Assembly (NCBI RefSeq): GCF_020906515.1
Contig: NC_085850.1
Span: 1,798,001-1,862,000 of the forward strand
DNA: 64,000 bases
DNA from: Vanrija pseudolonga
Lineage: Eukaryota > Basidiomycota > Tremellomycetes > Trichosporonales > Trichosporonaceae
Direction: 5' to 3'
Of this stretch, positions 42,680-55,665 are shown in pieces (position 1 is the first letter of the stretch; every line of letters starts with the position of its first letter). Under the pieces are notes generated by a model. The model did not search any database and was not told the origin of the DNA. It was given only the letters and a program-made list of their open reading frames with translations. Position numbers and translations under genes: made by a program.

Positions 42680-44287
42680 ATGTCCCAGCGACGTTCGAGG
42701 AGGTCGTTTGGGCCGCCCGACACGTCTGAGGGCGGATCAGGCGCAGGCGATGCGACGACCACCCAGCTGCAACAGTTCGACGATTGTGAGTACCGAGTGG
42801 GGTAATGATGGGCGGTGCGTGTGTGTGTGGACACTGACGCCGTCTGCAGTCCGCCGAAGGCATAGCAGGCAGAACCGCGAGATCATCAGGTACGTTGGAG
42901 GACGCTCCTCTCCTCAACGCTCAACTCACGTGCATAGCGAGAACATTACGCGCAAGGGCTCGATGAACAACCTCCAAGGACAGATCGCGGAGCTCAAGGT
43001 CGAGCTGCTCGAGGTCCAGCAGGCCAACCGCTTCCTGCGCAAGCAGGTGCAGAAGGCGCATAAAGAGTCAATGCTTCTGAAGAGCCAGGTGGGTCATTTA
43101 TAGCGTTCGGCGTGCTGACCCGACCAGGAGACCCGCGACGCTCTTGACGCAGTCCTGGCTGCAGTCCCAGCCCTCCTGCAGTTGCGCGCCGCTCTGAACA
43201 AGCTGCCTGCTCCACAGCCGGTCGCCGGGCCCAGCTCGCTGCCGTACAAGCACGACTTTGGAAATCCCACCGCCACCCGCCCAGCGGCGACTGCTGCAGA
43301 GTATCACGAGCTAGAGATCTTGGCCGAGGCATCCGAGACTGAGACGCCTCCGCGCAGTCAGGGACGTCGCAAGTCGAGAGGGTACGTTTGTTTACCCGCG
43401 CACACCAATTCACACCACAGACGCCCATCACCCTCGAAGAACGGCACGTATGGCTCACCCAGCCCCAAGGTCGACCGGCGGCAGGTGTACCTCGACCCTT
43501 CGTCACCCGTAACCTCGCCAAGCCCGAAACGCTCGACGCCAAAGAAGGACCGGCAGCGTCGGCGACGCGAGAGCGGACTGCTTCCTCAGCCGCCGACGGT
43601 GTCGCCAGCAGAGATGTCCCCTCTGTCTGAGCCGCCCTCCGAAAGCCCCTTGTGGGGTGAGGGCGATCAGGGTCGGGTTGACCACTCAGAGGCCCAGTCG
43701 CGGCTCGAGGAGCAGGCTGTCGAGCAGGCCGTCACGCCAACGTCGAAGCGCCGGGACACGTCAAGCCACATCGCCGCGTCCAAGGGCAAGAACCTCACTG
43801 CCGACTTGGCTGCCATCGGCAAGGAGAGAGTGCCGCTCGGCGAGAGGACGCGCGCAGGCAATACACCGGCCGCTGATCTCGGCAAGCCGCTTCCCAAGAT
43901 GCCATCGACGAAGAGTGCTCGAGGATGTGAGTTGCAACTAATGTCCAGACAACTGACGTAGCACAGCAACCCCGCCTCCACCACCTCCTGCCCGCGAGCG
44001 TGCTTCTTCAACACCGCCTCCAACATCGCCATCGGCCGACGAAGACGGTGGTCGTATGCGCCGTGTCCGCAAGAGTGTCAACTACAAGGAGCCGAGCTTG
44101 AAAGAGTGGGTCCGCCGCCAACCTTGTCAGCTAACCCACCAGCAAAATGCGCAACGAATTAAACTCGGGCGTGCGCAGGAAGAGTACATTGCCGCGCTCG
44201 TCAGCCAAGATGTCGGGGCTGGGCAAGGTTGTGCTCGACGACAGTGACCTGCTGGGCCTCCCAGGGCAACCACAGCCCACCAATTAG
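42680..44287 (+). CDS. SGO1: Shugoshin (centromeric cohesion protector)
   Basis: Recruits PP2A to pericentromeres to protect cohesin and sense tension. Seven exons (42680-42785, 42850-42889, 42938-43088, 43128-43381, 43421-43926, 43967-44105, 44143-44287) give 446 residues. Residues about 50-105 form the N-terminal coiled coil: IIRSENITRKGSMNNLQGQI and KVELLEVQQANRFLRKQVQK. The middle is Ser/Pro/basic and disordered. The C-terminal SGO motif, RRVRKSVNYKEPSLKDKMR, binds phosphorylated H2A in this family; it crosses intron 6. Coiled coil plus SGO box makes the call secure. It ends 246 bp from the convergent SEN1 stop. Confidence 0.95.
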
Positions 44288-44532
44288 AGCGAGACGTACT
44301 CCATATGCGTGCTCATGCCTGATGACTCCAGTATTGTATTGTGTATATTACCTCGTTGCGCCCCCAGAATCATTCACATCCAGCTTGGGCAGCTGATCGC
44401 TACTTTGAATAACAGATAATGCATATGCGCAGTGGGTGGTGGCGTAGTGGATGCCGCCCCTCGATGGGTTGTTGTGGATGCAAATCAATGGTGATACATG
44501 ATGTGTGTGCGTGGCATGTGTGGTGTGACAGA

Positions 44533-47500
44533 TTACTTGGGTGGGGGTGGACGACGACCCGTCATGGCGTCGTTGACGGCAGCGCGTACGTCGATGGGCG
44601 CCCTGGAGGGGGCAGGCTTGGGCTTCTGGATATGTCAGCTGATGGCTGTGAGGTCATCTTACCTTCTTCTTCATGAAGAGCACGTCCTCCGGAGGCCGAG
44701 GTCGGCGTGGGGGTGGCAGTGGCCGGGGCACAAACGGGCCGGCAGCTGACGGACCAGCTGACGGGCCTGGAGCACCGCCATTCATTGGAGGCCCCGGGGC
44801 CTGCTGGGGGTTCGAGTTGCCATTACTCGGTGCTGGTGGGGGTGGCTTGGATGAAAGTCCGTTTGCTGGCGGCAAAGGCCTGGACCCAAGACCGGCTGAT
44901 GAGGGCCTGGCGCCTTCCTTGAGCTTCTTGGCCGCAGGCTCTTGTGGGCTGGGGGCAGACACTGGCTGCTTGCGCTTCAAATCCACAGGCGGCGCGCCAA
45001 CTGCAGGGCCCCCGTTCTTGACGGGGCTGCTGCTCCGGCCCGCCGGTGTCCTCGCCGGTGCCGGCGCCTTCTTGGGTTCAATGGGCTTTGCAGGACCGGC
45101 AATGAACGCCTTTGGACCGTACTGATGGTCAGCGCCAGCGCCTCACTCCAATGCTTACGTTGATGAGGAAGCCTCGGTCTCGGGCATCACCGACGATAGT
45201 GTTCCAGTTATTGTCACTACGCTCCAGGGTGGCCGCATTGCCGATGACGAAGAGCGAACTCTTGGCTCGGGTAAGTGCAACGTTCATACGCCGATAGTCC
45301 TTCAAGAAACCAATCTGCCGGAGATTGGGGCCGGATCGAACACACGAGAGAATGATGATATCCTTCTCTTGACCTTGGAAGCCGTCGACTGTATTGAAGC
45401 TGCGTGTGTCAGATATTCTTCCCATCGAAAGGACGCTATCTGCTCACTCGATGGTGTCCAAGATCTCTGCGCCATAGGCGTCGTTGAACTTGCGCTTGAG
45501 TTCGTAAAGCTGCTCCCGGTACATGGTAATGATACCGATACGCATGGCGAAGTTGACCTTTCCCCCAAACTGCTGCTCGAGGTTGCGATACAGCTCCACG
45601 GCGGCCTGAGCCTCGTCTGAGTTCTTGGTTGACGTTCCCGCTTTCGTCTCGGCACCGTCCACGTTGAAGAAACGGTATGGGCCAAAGGCCTGGCTGCGGT
45701 GCCAGATGGCCGCCGTCTTCTTGGCCATGTCGGGGCCGTCCTTGAGCTGCGAGTTGTAGAAGATCTTCGAGGGGAGTTCGGAGATGTCGGGGTGCATACG
45801 GTATTGGATACTGGCTGTTAGCTAGGCGTGACCGAGTCGTACTCACCTCAGCAGATGCATTGTCGACGTCGGCTGTTGAGCGATGCGGACGAACAAACTC
45901 TGGTTGAAGTTGTTGTCCGTTGCCTCTTGACTGAAGGTCGTGGGTGGCAACTGATTCGGGTCTGCGGGTCAGACAATGCCCCACACAGCTAAACTCACCT
46001 CCAACCATGATACACCTCTGGCAGCCATACTTCAGAGGAATAAGACAGCTCATTTCGATAGCCTGGGCTGCTTCGTCGATGATGACAGTTTCGAATGTGT
46101 ACGACGACAGTGACTCGTGTCCAGCACCTGACAAGGTCGCGCAGATGATGTCGGCTTCTCGGAGAACCTGTTCGCGAGCGGCACGACGCGCACCATCGAG
46201 GTTACGGGTTGCGTCGCGTGCTGCGTCCTTGGCCTTCGACGAGGCCTGACCAAGCTTTGTACGGCGGGTGTTCAGGGTGTGCAGCTCAGTCTCAAGAGAC
46301 TTGCGCTTCTGATCGTTGCCCTGGACACGCTGTAACTCGTCTTGCTTGTCCTTGATGCCCTGCTTGACCTCTTCGAGTTCCGCTTGGATCTTTGCAAGCT
46401 CAGTACTTCCGCCATTATTGGCAGTGGCCTCCGTGTTGACAATCGCCTCGACAAGATTATCCAGCGAGATGTCCTTGACCGCGACGTGGACAGAAGTTTC
46501 GACACCGATACGGACGATCTTGGGGATGATGCGACCACCATGTGAGCTGGGAACTCCGTCCATGAGACGTTTGCACACTTCGTCGATGGCGGCGTTACTT
46601 GGGGCACAGACCAGGATCTTCTCTTGCAAGGGTGTCGAGCCGTTGACAGGAATCTTCGTCTTCCTCTCTGACAGGAATTTGCCGACGAGTCCACTGATTG
46701 TTTTGGTCTTACCAGTACCTGGAGGACTGGACCTAGTCAGCCATGACCACCGAAGTTCACAAACCCTTGAATCAATGCAAAGCCCTTGACAGACATGCCA
46801 CCTAGGATGGCCTTGGCCTGAGGCTCGTTGACACTGAAGTTCTTCATTGCATCTTCCACGTCAGTGAGGGAGAACTTGGGCATGGTTGCCGAGCGCGCCG
46901 CAAGGACGTCGTTGAGGAGGGCGGGCTCGTAGTATGGGAGACCGCGCAATGCGGCGTACTCGCGAATGGCGGTGCTCAGTCTGAAGTGTCAACGCAGCCG
47001 ACCCAGTAGCACTTACGAGACATGCTTCCTCAGCTGAACCTTGGCTTTGGCTCCGAGGCTCGTCTGGTCCATTTTGGCAAGTATACGAAGCTTGATCGCC
47101 GAGTCCTTGAAGCTGCGGCGGAAGTGTTGAACCTTGGCGAAGAGGGGTTTGTTAGAACCCTGGCGAATGACAACAATGTCCATCTCGTTGACTGAGAATC
47201 CCATGGGGAGTTTGCCGGGGAGGACAACGTCGATGTCAAGGAACTCGTCCTCGTATGCACGCGTGGCAACCTCGACCTGGAATGTAGGCTGTGGCTTCTC
47301 CTCTTTGGTGAACTGGGCCCACAATTCCTGCAGGAACAGAGGAAGAATCGCCCTCTCATAGTCCTTGCCTGTCTTGAAGGAGTTGGGCATCGGCCGTAAT
47401 GGCCCAAGCTCAGCTGCCACATTCGGGGGGTAAGGTGGGCGAGGACCTTGGTAGTCGGGATCCCACACCAGAATGTATCGGAAAAGTGGCGTAAGATCTG

Positions 47501-50500
47501 GGCGAATACGCATCTTGGCCCTCTGCGCCTTCTGTCGCTCTTCCTGTCGCGCTCTGAGAACATCAGTAGTGGTGGAACCCAGAATCTTGATCGATCGCCG
47601 TTCGGGCACAGCGGGTACCGCCTTCTTGATCAAAGCCTTTTCACGGCCAATCAACGCGCTGAGGCCCTTGTTCTCATCATCTGATGAAGACTCGGAAGCA
47701 CTGGAACCAGAATCCTCCTTCGCCGGCGCGGGCTTCTTGGCGGGGCCGGTGTAGGCGCCAAGACCGCTACCAATAGCTGTTGTCGCAGGGAGTCGCGGGG
47801 GCGCGTCGAAGCGCTTAATATCAGAACGCTGTTGTTTGTGCTCTCGACTGAGTTCCTTCATGAACTTGGACGTGAAGGTCGACCCAGAAGCTGCCGGCTT
47901 TGGGTAGACCTTAGGGACAAGATTTAACACCAGCTTCTCCTTGTTAACCTTGTTAGCGGGGATGGTCACGCGGGCCGACTGCGTCTTCTTGAAGTCGCTC
48001 GTCGCCTGAGCTCGGCGTTCCAGAATGTCCAGGTCCGCGGCAGACAAGTCGTCCATAAAGGTGTCGTTTTCAAACTCCTCCAGAGTCGTCTGCCTCGGCT
48101 TCGTCGGCTTGGGTTTCGAAGACGATGGTCGATCGGAAGGAGAGTATTTGCCTCCCGCATTCTTCATCATCATGGCGAAAGCATTGTTGGCGGGCTTCGG
48201 GGTCGACGCCTTTGGTCTCTCCTCCTTTGAGGAGGTGGATGAAGGCTTTGATGAAGGCGCTGGAGAGGATTTGTCCAGAGTGGCAGCCTTGAGGCGGGCA
48301 GTAACGTCTGCCGCCACAGTCTCGCCCACAAACTCGATCTCATCCTCGTCCATCCGCTCCAGGTCGAACTCATCGAGAAGCTCCGAGAGCTCACCAAGCT
48401 GATCGTCTGACAAACGACAGTTGTAGCCAGATGACGCTCGTCGACAGAACTTGTCGATCTCCAGAAGCGCAACTTCCAGAGTCTTGTCTTCAGCAAGGTC
48501 TGGTTTGGTCTTGGCAACTCGGCCCAGAATTGTCTTGATGAGCTCGAACGTCTGGTGCAATGTTTCCGGTCTAGCGAATTAGCGGAAAGCGCGAGTCTCT
48601 ACTCACTCGGTCAATCGCAACCAGCCCACGAGGTCGGTCAGCATGACCTCAAGCTTCTGGATGAGGCTCTTGCCGATGTTGGTCATCTTGGCGGGGGTGC
48701 CGTCGCCCTCCTCCTTGGCCTTGGTCCGGCTCAACACTGCCGACTCAAAGATACGAACGTGCTCCGTGACAGCACGTCCGAAAACAAGAGCGTCGCGCAT
48801 CCAGTCGACCATGACTTCGTTGTCATAGTAAGGCGCCCACCCAGCGGTACGCTTGAAAATCAGGGCAAGCGAGTCGGTCATGAGCATCCACAAGTCGCTG
48901 ACACGGCGTGTCATCCACCTTCCTTGGCTGTGAGACGCCAAGAAGGTGTCTGATTGTAGTAGCGGCGGCTCGCTCCCTGCGGGAAGGCACAACGCGTCGA
49001 GAACGTCGGTAAAACAGCGTACGAGCCACTTTGCTAATGAGCAGGCTTCGGGGACGATCCTGGCGGTCCGGATGAATGTTGAAAGGAAGCTCGTAAGCCC
49101 ATCCATGGCCGGACAAGGGAAGCGCTCAAGAAGCACGCGGAAACAGTCGCCACGGTCGTCGACATCTTCGAATGACTGCTGAACGAGGTTGATGACGGGG
49201 TCGTGAACGGCATCCATAGGAGACAAGAGCAGGATCATAACCGTCTTGGCCATCGCAGGCTGTTGCCAAAGGGCTGCAATCGTTGCTGGATTGGGTTGAA
49301 GAGCAAAGGATTCGACCTTCTGGGCAAATGGATCACTTGTGGCCCTCAGACCAGAGTTGATCGTTCGAACACACGTGGTCCACTCTTCGGCGTTGACCAC
49401 TGCCTTGAGGTCTGAGGAATCGTATGCCATGTGGCGGTCGAGCTTCTCCAAGTGGGCGACAGGAGCAACCGAGTTGAGCATGAGGGCAAGCCCTACAGCG
49501 TCACTTGGTGGCAGGTTGTCGTACGCCGCGTCCCAGAGCTCGCGCCTCAGGATGGGGCGCTGAAGACGCTCGACCTTAACAGGCGACGGTGGTCGCTGTC
49601 CAGGCTTCAAGCGGCGCTTCAGCAGCTTCAACCTGCGCCTCTCGGTATTGGCAATGGCAGCCAGGCCCAGCACGCTCTCGACTAGCTCCTTGTCGTCAGC
49701 GACAAACGCCAAGGAAAGGAGGCCACGGGCAGCATCGGAGGCCGAGTCGGAAGCGTCGCCTCGATGGAACGCCGTTTCGGCAACAAACTTGCTGTGAACG
49801 TCGAGCGTCGTGGCCAGCGGGAGCGCGTCGCCGTCGGTCGATCCGAGCGTCTTTTGAACAGTGGTAAGAGCACGACATCCGGCCTCGGCTGCAAGGCTTC
49901 TCGTCGATACTGGCAGGCGCTCGTGCTGCGCTTCAACGAAGCAGAACCCGGCAATCTTGGCCAGAACCTCTGAGAAGCCCTTGCTGTTGGCGGTGGAGTC
50001 CGTCTTCTGCGCATCGGCTACTGATAACAGGTAGTCACCGAGCCAATTGAGGGGGTTGTCGGACCGTTCCTTCTCCTTGCCTTTGGCGGACGCATCGACG
50101 GAGGCGTCACCCATTAACAGCTTCTGGAACGACTTGTTCTTCTTGATATCGGAGAAGAGGGTGTGTGGGAGCTCTGGGGTGGTGTCGAATGCCCAGATGT
50201 GGTGTGTAGGCGACACGCTGAGGAGCCGCGTAAAGCATTGGAACATCTCGTTGAAAGCTGGCGTCAGCCCAATCCCGCAGCCCCGCAACTCACAATCTGA
50301 CGGACTCCCAAGTAACCTCGCAATGAACGCCATGACGCTCTGGTCTGGCCGGGCCCTGGAGGACTCCTCATACCGGCCCTCCAACAGGCCCTGCTGCACG
50401 GAATCGAGCTGCAGCCTGCCCTCGCCGAGGAGGACGCCTACCGACTCCCACTTCTCACCAGCAGAAGCAGGGAACCCGCCCGTAAGCAGCTTGTGCGCCT

Positions 50501-51267
50501 CGTGCCCCACGCCGTTGGCGTACCACTCTGCGAAGGCGAGCGGCCGGGTGACGCACGCGAGCTGCCCGCGGGCCCACTCGCGGCGATCCTTCTCAGCCGC
50601 CACGAGCAGGCTGGCGACCAGTGGCGTGACGCCGAGGGCGCTCACGGCCGTCGGGCCGCGAGTTCCCAGCACGGCGTCGAGCGCGGCGGCGAGCCGCTCG
50701 TCCTTGAGCGAACTCGGCTCGTTGAGGAAGAGCTGCAGCAGCGCGGCGGGCAGGTCAAGTAGCGACGACGGGGCGTCGCCTGCGCCGTAGCCCCGCGCCC
50801 TGTCCAGCTCGGCGACGATGAGCGCGGCTTGCCACCTGTCGACGGCGTTGTTGAAGTTCTGGCGCGCGGCGAGGGGGTAGAACGAGATGTACCTGTGCCG
50901 TCAGCCACAGCTGACGCGCTATCACCTACTTGTGGTCGAAGCGGCGACGCACGGCACCGAACGCGCGCGCGCACGCAGCACACCCCGTTAGGACTTGCGT
51001 GAGCTTGCCCTTCCAGGTGTTGGCGCGCTCGCCAGTAAATGCGAACAGGTAGAGGAGGTATGTGGCCGCCTCGCGCGCCGTGTCGGACGGCGCCTTCGCG
51101 CAGTACCAGTGTGTCTCGGCGTCTGTCGACGCGCCGGGCGGCAGCACCAGCTCGTAGATCGTGCCGAGCTCCTCCTGGGTCGGCTGGACCTGCCGTTCGC
51201 GCAGGCTCGCGAGCAGGGCCTCCACTGCGGCGGCGGCGCCGGCCGGCGCACTGGAGGGTGATGACAT
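44533..51267 (-). CDS. SEN1: SEN1/senataxin-type superfamily 1 helicase
   Basis: Nuclear 5'-3' RNA/DNA helicase for transcription termination and R-loop removal. About ten exons; the large ones are 50930-51267, 50294-50892, 48607-50258 and 47017-48570, and the protein is about 1,950 residues. The first two-fifths or so of the protein (LYLFAFTGERANTWKGKLTQ; QNFNNAVDRWQAALIVAELD) fits the SEN1 N-terminal domain. Helicase core: Walker A PPGTGKTKTISG, CAPSNAAIDEV (Ia), IIDEAAQAIE (Walker B), DPNQLPPTTFS (III), SIQYRMHPDISELPS (IV), FNTVDGFQGQEKDIIILSCV (V) and DYRRMNVALTRAKSSLFVIG (VI). The Pro/Lys-rich C-tail has KRKQPVSAPS and PAAKKLKEG, likely nuclear localisation signals. The last exon encodes KPKPAPSRAPIDVRAAVNDA and ends PPPPK. 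The intron before Walker A is only 33 nt. Confidence 0.94.
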
Positions 51268-51597
51268 TTGAGTGTGTGTCTAGTTGATGAACATTGAGAT
51301 GGGGGGGGAGGGGAGAGTGGTTGAAGAGGTTGGACAGGATTAAACAAGACTCTTCTTGCTTTTGTCTCGTGAGCCAAGAGCGAGGGGGAGCCGGGGGAAT
51401 CAATCTGCACAAAGTGGAGGGCCAAGGGGCAGATGGGTGCGAGAGAAACAGACGCGTCTCAGATGACGTGTGAGGCAAAGGCATTTTGATCCCGCTAAAT
51501 GACTCGCAACGCGAGGAGATAAGAGACAGAGACGCGCCGAGATCTGGCATTAGGATACAGATATACAACAATGTTGCGAGCAATCTCGCGCCTGCCT
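51268..51597. other. Intergenic between tandem SEN1 and GCP5-like genes
   Basis: 330 bp upstream of SEN1 and downstream of the GCP5-like stop. A purine-rich tract near 51300-51320 is the pyrimidine-rich SEN1 leader on the minus strand. Nothing else seen. Confidence 0.55.
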
Positions 51598-54500
51598 TTA
51601 CACATCCTTCCAGTCCTCGAGAGAAAAGGCAAGGACAGACCATGTGTCCCGCGTATCAGACTGATCTACCCCTCCGTCTGATGCTAGGCCTTCGACTTCA
51701 CGTCGGAACCGTCTCACTTGCGTGTTAAGCCGGTCGGCCATGCTGTCCAAATGCACAGCCGAGCTCGAGAGCGAAATGTTGCTCACTGCCGTACGATTGA
51801 ACCGGGCGGACGTGTCGTCGTCGTCCGAGTCGTCATCAGACTGGGGATCCCGCTTTCTCCTCCTCCTCGGCGGCCGTGGCGGTGGCCCTCTGATGGCCGC
51901 TGGGTCGTTGCTGGACGGACCAGCGGCGACTTGCAGCTCCTCGGCCATGTTGAGGATCACGTCAATGATTCGGGACGCCGTAGCAGCATTCGCGTCCAGG
52001 AAGCAGAACCCGCGTAGTTTCCGCACACTGCCGTGATCAGCCTGGGGACCACCTGAGCATGCTTACTGCTGCATTTCCAGACGGATCATAGCGTAGAACG
52101 ACGGTGCAATCTCGATCTTCTTCGAGTGTTCTGCGGCACGGACATCGATGAGGTTGTTGACCCAGTTCCACAGCGAGCTGCTTTTGTCAGCTACATGGTC
52201 GACGAAGGTGAGCTGCACATACTCCAAGATCCATGACAACGCATGCCTGAGCTTACGCAGGAGTCGCAGCTCAGGCCGGGCTCCTCCGTACGTCTCGGCC
52301 AGCATTCGAGCTTCCAGGAGCACCTTGCGTCCCTTGACGAGGCGCAGCAGGAACACGAAGATGTCCGATCGAAGGTCCACTGCCGTTGGCGTGAATAGCT
52401 GAGATAGAGGAAACGGAACGAGGTAGTCGACACGGATGTCGGCGAGGACGGCCCGTCCGGACCGCCGGGTCGTCCGGGCCCGCACCGCCGGCGCATTCAT
52501 CCAGGTGGCGCCGTGCGATTCGATGGTGTCACGAAGGGACGAGGTGAGGAGCTGGAAGTCGGCCCATGGTTTGCCGCAGTTCATCTGCTCGAACAGCAAG
52601 TCCGCCCACTCGTTGACCACCACCGGGCCGCGCATGAGCGTGAGCCCGTCGATGGCGGTCAGGTGTCTCTGTAGCGCGCAATCCCACTCCAGCACCCGCG
52701 CGAGGAGGGCCTGGTTGTGGGTGCAGATAGGGAATAGATAGTCGGCGAGCGCTTGGGGAATGTTCTGCGTGTCGTGCGTGATGATCTCATCGAGCCCGAT
52801 CCAGTCATGCCGCGCGTTGTCCATGAGCGAGAGGCTGTGCAGCAGTCCCATCGCTTTGCCTCCTTCCATTACCTCTTCCTCCGTACCCTGGAGCCAGCTG
52901 GGCCATCCGCCATCGACGACGACGAAGCCTGCCTCCCAGAAATCCTCGTCTGACCACGCCGAGTCGCGATCGCGTCGGATGAAGAACTCGGGGCTGAGCG
53001 GAAGCTCATCGTCGATGGCCTGGAGAGCCAAGTCGGCGTCGTGCGTCTTGAGGCTCTCGGGCACCGGCATGCCGTCGACGAGCCAGCTCTGCAGCAGTCG
53101 CCACATTGGCGTGGCAGTCTGCACAAAGATGTCGAGCAACTCGGCCCGCACAGGCTGATTCGTGAGATCGGAAATAGAGCCATGGATGGCGTTCAGGAGC
53201 TCGTTTGAGTCCTCGGCAAAAGGTATCAAATCGCGCAGGTAGCTGATCAGGTCGCCATACCGCCGTGCGAACTCCATGCTCAGAACCAAGGGTGTCGATG
53301 CAGCGCTCGAGATGGGCACGATGGCCGGAGTCATGGGCTGTGCGCCCATGAACGTCGACTCCAGCTCGGCAACCCAGGCGTCCAGCTTGTGAAGAACCTT
53401 TTGGCATGCCGCAGCAAAGGCGTCTTGTGTTTCCCGGTTCAGTGGTGGCGGCTTTGACGAGGAGGCCAGTGGAGCGAGCGTTTGTGCCACGTAGTGTCTG
53501 ATAACCCCGACTTCTGAGACCTGGACAGCGAAAGAGGACAGGATCCCTTCCAGCGCATCGGCCGAGAATGACAGCACATTCGGGCGCTGCCGCGCCACTG
53601 AACACGTGCCATCTTCCCCAAAGGAGAACATGACACCGGGTCGGCCGCTGAGAGCGAAGAGAAGCTCGCGCTGAAGTTGACGAGAGCTGATAGCCTTGGT
53701 GGTTGTGGAGGGTAGTGCTGGCGAGGCCAGTGCGGGAACTGGTGGTCAGCTATGTACGATGCGCCCGCCCAGCTTACCCGTCGAGAGCGCCTGCCAACCA
53801 CGGAGCTCTGTCGAGCTCTGAACGTCGACGCCGCCTGTTCTCCAGTACGCGTTTGCCGTAACTTCGCGGAGAGTAAGCTTGGCGAGCATGAGTCGCTGCT
53901 CCTCCTCTGCGCGACGCTGGGCCTCCGCCTCACGGGCACGCTGGGCCGCAGACTTCTGGTACGTCGGCTTGCTTGATGGCGTGACGACCTCGTCCTCGTT
54001 TGGCGTGAAGTCGCTTTCGGACCCTTCGCTATCCGTCCATCCCTCGGACACCTCCTCATTGTACCCGTCGCCCCAATGGTCTCCCTCGAATGGCTCGGCC
54101 ATGATTTCCTCGTAGAGCAGCTCCTGCGGCTTGTCGCCCTCCGGTAGCCTGGAGAGAAACTCCTCTGCAAACTGCTGTGTCCGCTCATCGGTCGGCTTGG
54201 ACAAGTTGAGCTCGGATGTCAGCATGGCCCACGGGTGAGCCTTACGAGAAGCTGCACATGCTGTGGGATATACGACGAGTTGAGCTCGAGGTTCTCGTCC
54301 CAGGCTGTCCCTCCACGCCGCCTATGTTCCTCGAGCTTGGCCACGAGCTTATCATATGCTGTTGCAATATCGTCCTTCACTCGGATCCTCGCCGTATTGC
54401 TCAGCCTACAATGTCAGCTAGGTAGTCATGGCTAACAACATACCCCTGGAGCGAGCTGCGGACGTCTGTCCACTCCTTTCGCGAGCTGCCATGCGAATCT

Positions 54501-54616
54501 ACCCTCAGCCTTGCGGCGACTCGGCGTGCGATGCCGTCGAGTTTGTCTGGGTCTTGCACGCCGCTGAGTGCTGTTATTAGTGGTTTGGCCAGGCTGGCCA
54601 TATCGGCCGAGCTCAT
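51598..54616 (-). CDS. Gamma-tubulin complex component, GCP5/GCP6-like (Spc97/Spc98 family)
   Basis: Scaffold subunit of the gamma-tubulin ring complex, which nucleates microtubules at spindle pole bodies. Five exons (54444-54616, 54246-54405, 53778-54210, 52067-53738, 51598-52027) give 955 residues. Seen: IPQHVQLLLNLSKPT across intron 2, LYEEIMAEPFEGDHWGDGYN (a GCP5/6-type hallmark), then AISSRQLQRELLFALSGRPG for the GIP1 region. The C-terminal gamma-tubulin-binding part has IRVDYLVPFPLSQLFTPTAV and IFVFLLRLVKGRKVLLEARM, then CFLDANAATASRIIDVILNM. The sequence is diverged, so assignment to GCP5 rather than GCP4 or GCP6 is tentative, but family membership is clear. It is divergent from POLD4 (317 bp). 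Confidence 0.82.
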
Positions 54617-54933
54617 GGCGGGATGGGTGTTGGTCGAGCAGCGCAACAACAACCATGGCATTGACTGTCCCTGGCCGGCCTGGCCCCCTTGACGCGTCTG
54701 ACTTTGGGTGGAGGTGCGTGCAATCCGTCGCGTGTATTTGGTTCCGTTCATTGTGTTGACGCCACCCACCACATGCGGTGGTTGAATCAACCAGCCATCT
54801 GCTGGCTGCACTGCACCCTGTCAATGTCATGTCCCCATTAACAGAGAACAGTGCACCTTCCTTTCAGTCGCTCAACGTAAACATCAACGAGACCATCCTC
54901 CTCAACTACACCCTTTGCTAAACGCTGCCCAAC
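54617..54933. promoter_or_regulatory. Shared divergent promoter of GCP5-like and DNA polymerase delta subunit 4 genes
   Basis: 317 bp between the starts. CAACTACACCC-type leader precedes the polymerase gene. No TATA box or other feature recognised. Confidence 0.45.
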
Positions 54934-55665
54934 ATGCCGCCCAGACGCTCAGCTAAGCAATCCACAGGGTTGAGCCAGGCAAGTAGCCGCCCGGAAAGCG
55001 TGCAACGGAGACACCGACTGACTTTGTGTCCAGCCGACACTCTCATTCCAGACCAGGCGCCCCACCACCGGAGGAGCCAAGGCTGTCGCCAAGTCTCTGA
55101 ACAATGCCCCTTCTGTGCGCAAGGTGGGCTCGGTTTCCTCCCTGTCCTCTGTCGAGCGGGCCTCCACCCCCAAGGATGAGGAGAAGCCTCAGGAGGTGAT
55201 CAAGGTCGCCGACGATGTTCGCGAGGCCCTCGACCCCAACGGCAAGGAGTGGAACAAGCTCTACGATGAGGCCAAGCGGGCCATGGACACTGCGAAGCCC
55301 AGTATGTCTCGGGATGGATGCTGTTGTTGCGCCCTTGTCTGACATTCCGCTTCAGTTCACAGCGGCCCAGAGACCACCAAGGTTCACCGTACGTTAACTC
55401 GAACGGCGATCGCACCCCAGGCTGACCCTGTTATCCAGACATTCTTAGGGTCTTTGACATGACGTCCAAGTACGGCCCCTGCGTCGGGATGACCCGCCTC
55501 GAGCGCTGGGAGCGGGCCAAGAAGTGGGGACTGAACCCACCAGAGGAGGTGAGTGAGACTGCCGTGATAAAAGCTGACAGTGTGCAGGTCAAGGCCATTC
55601 TCCTCACCCAGCAGGGCGAGGACGACACTTCGTACCGTCAGAGCGTCCTCTATGGTTGGGTGTAA
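54934..55665 (+). CDS. CDM1: DNA polymerase delta subunit 4 (POLD4/Cdm1)
   Basis: Smallest, non-catalytic subunit of replicative polymerase delta. Five exons (54934-54978, 55034-55301, 55356-55388, 55439-55548, 55588-55665) give 177 residues. Near the N-terminus, splicing creates QPTLSFQ, which fits a PCNA-interacting (PIP-like) motif. The intron that splits it has a GC donor (CAG followed by GCAAGT) instead of GT. The conserved core is ILRVFDMTSKYGPCVGMTRL and ERWERAKKWGLNPPEEVKAI, diagnostic of the POLD4 family. S. cerevisiae lacks this subunit, while S. pombe and basidiomycetes keep it. The 178-codon total closes in frame only with the GC-AG intron. Confidence 0.92.
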
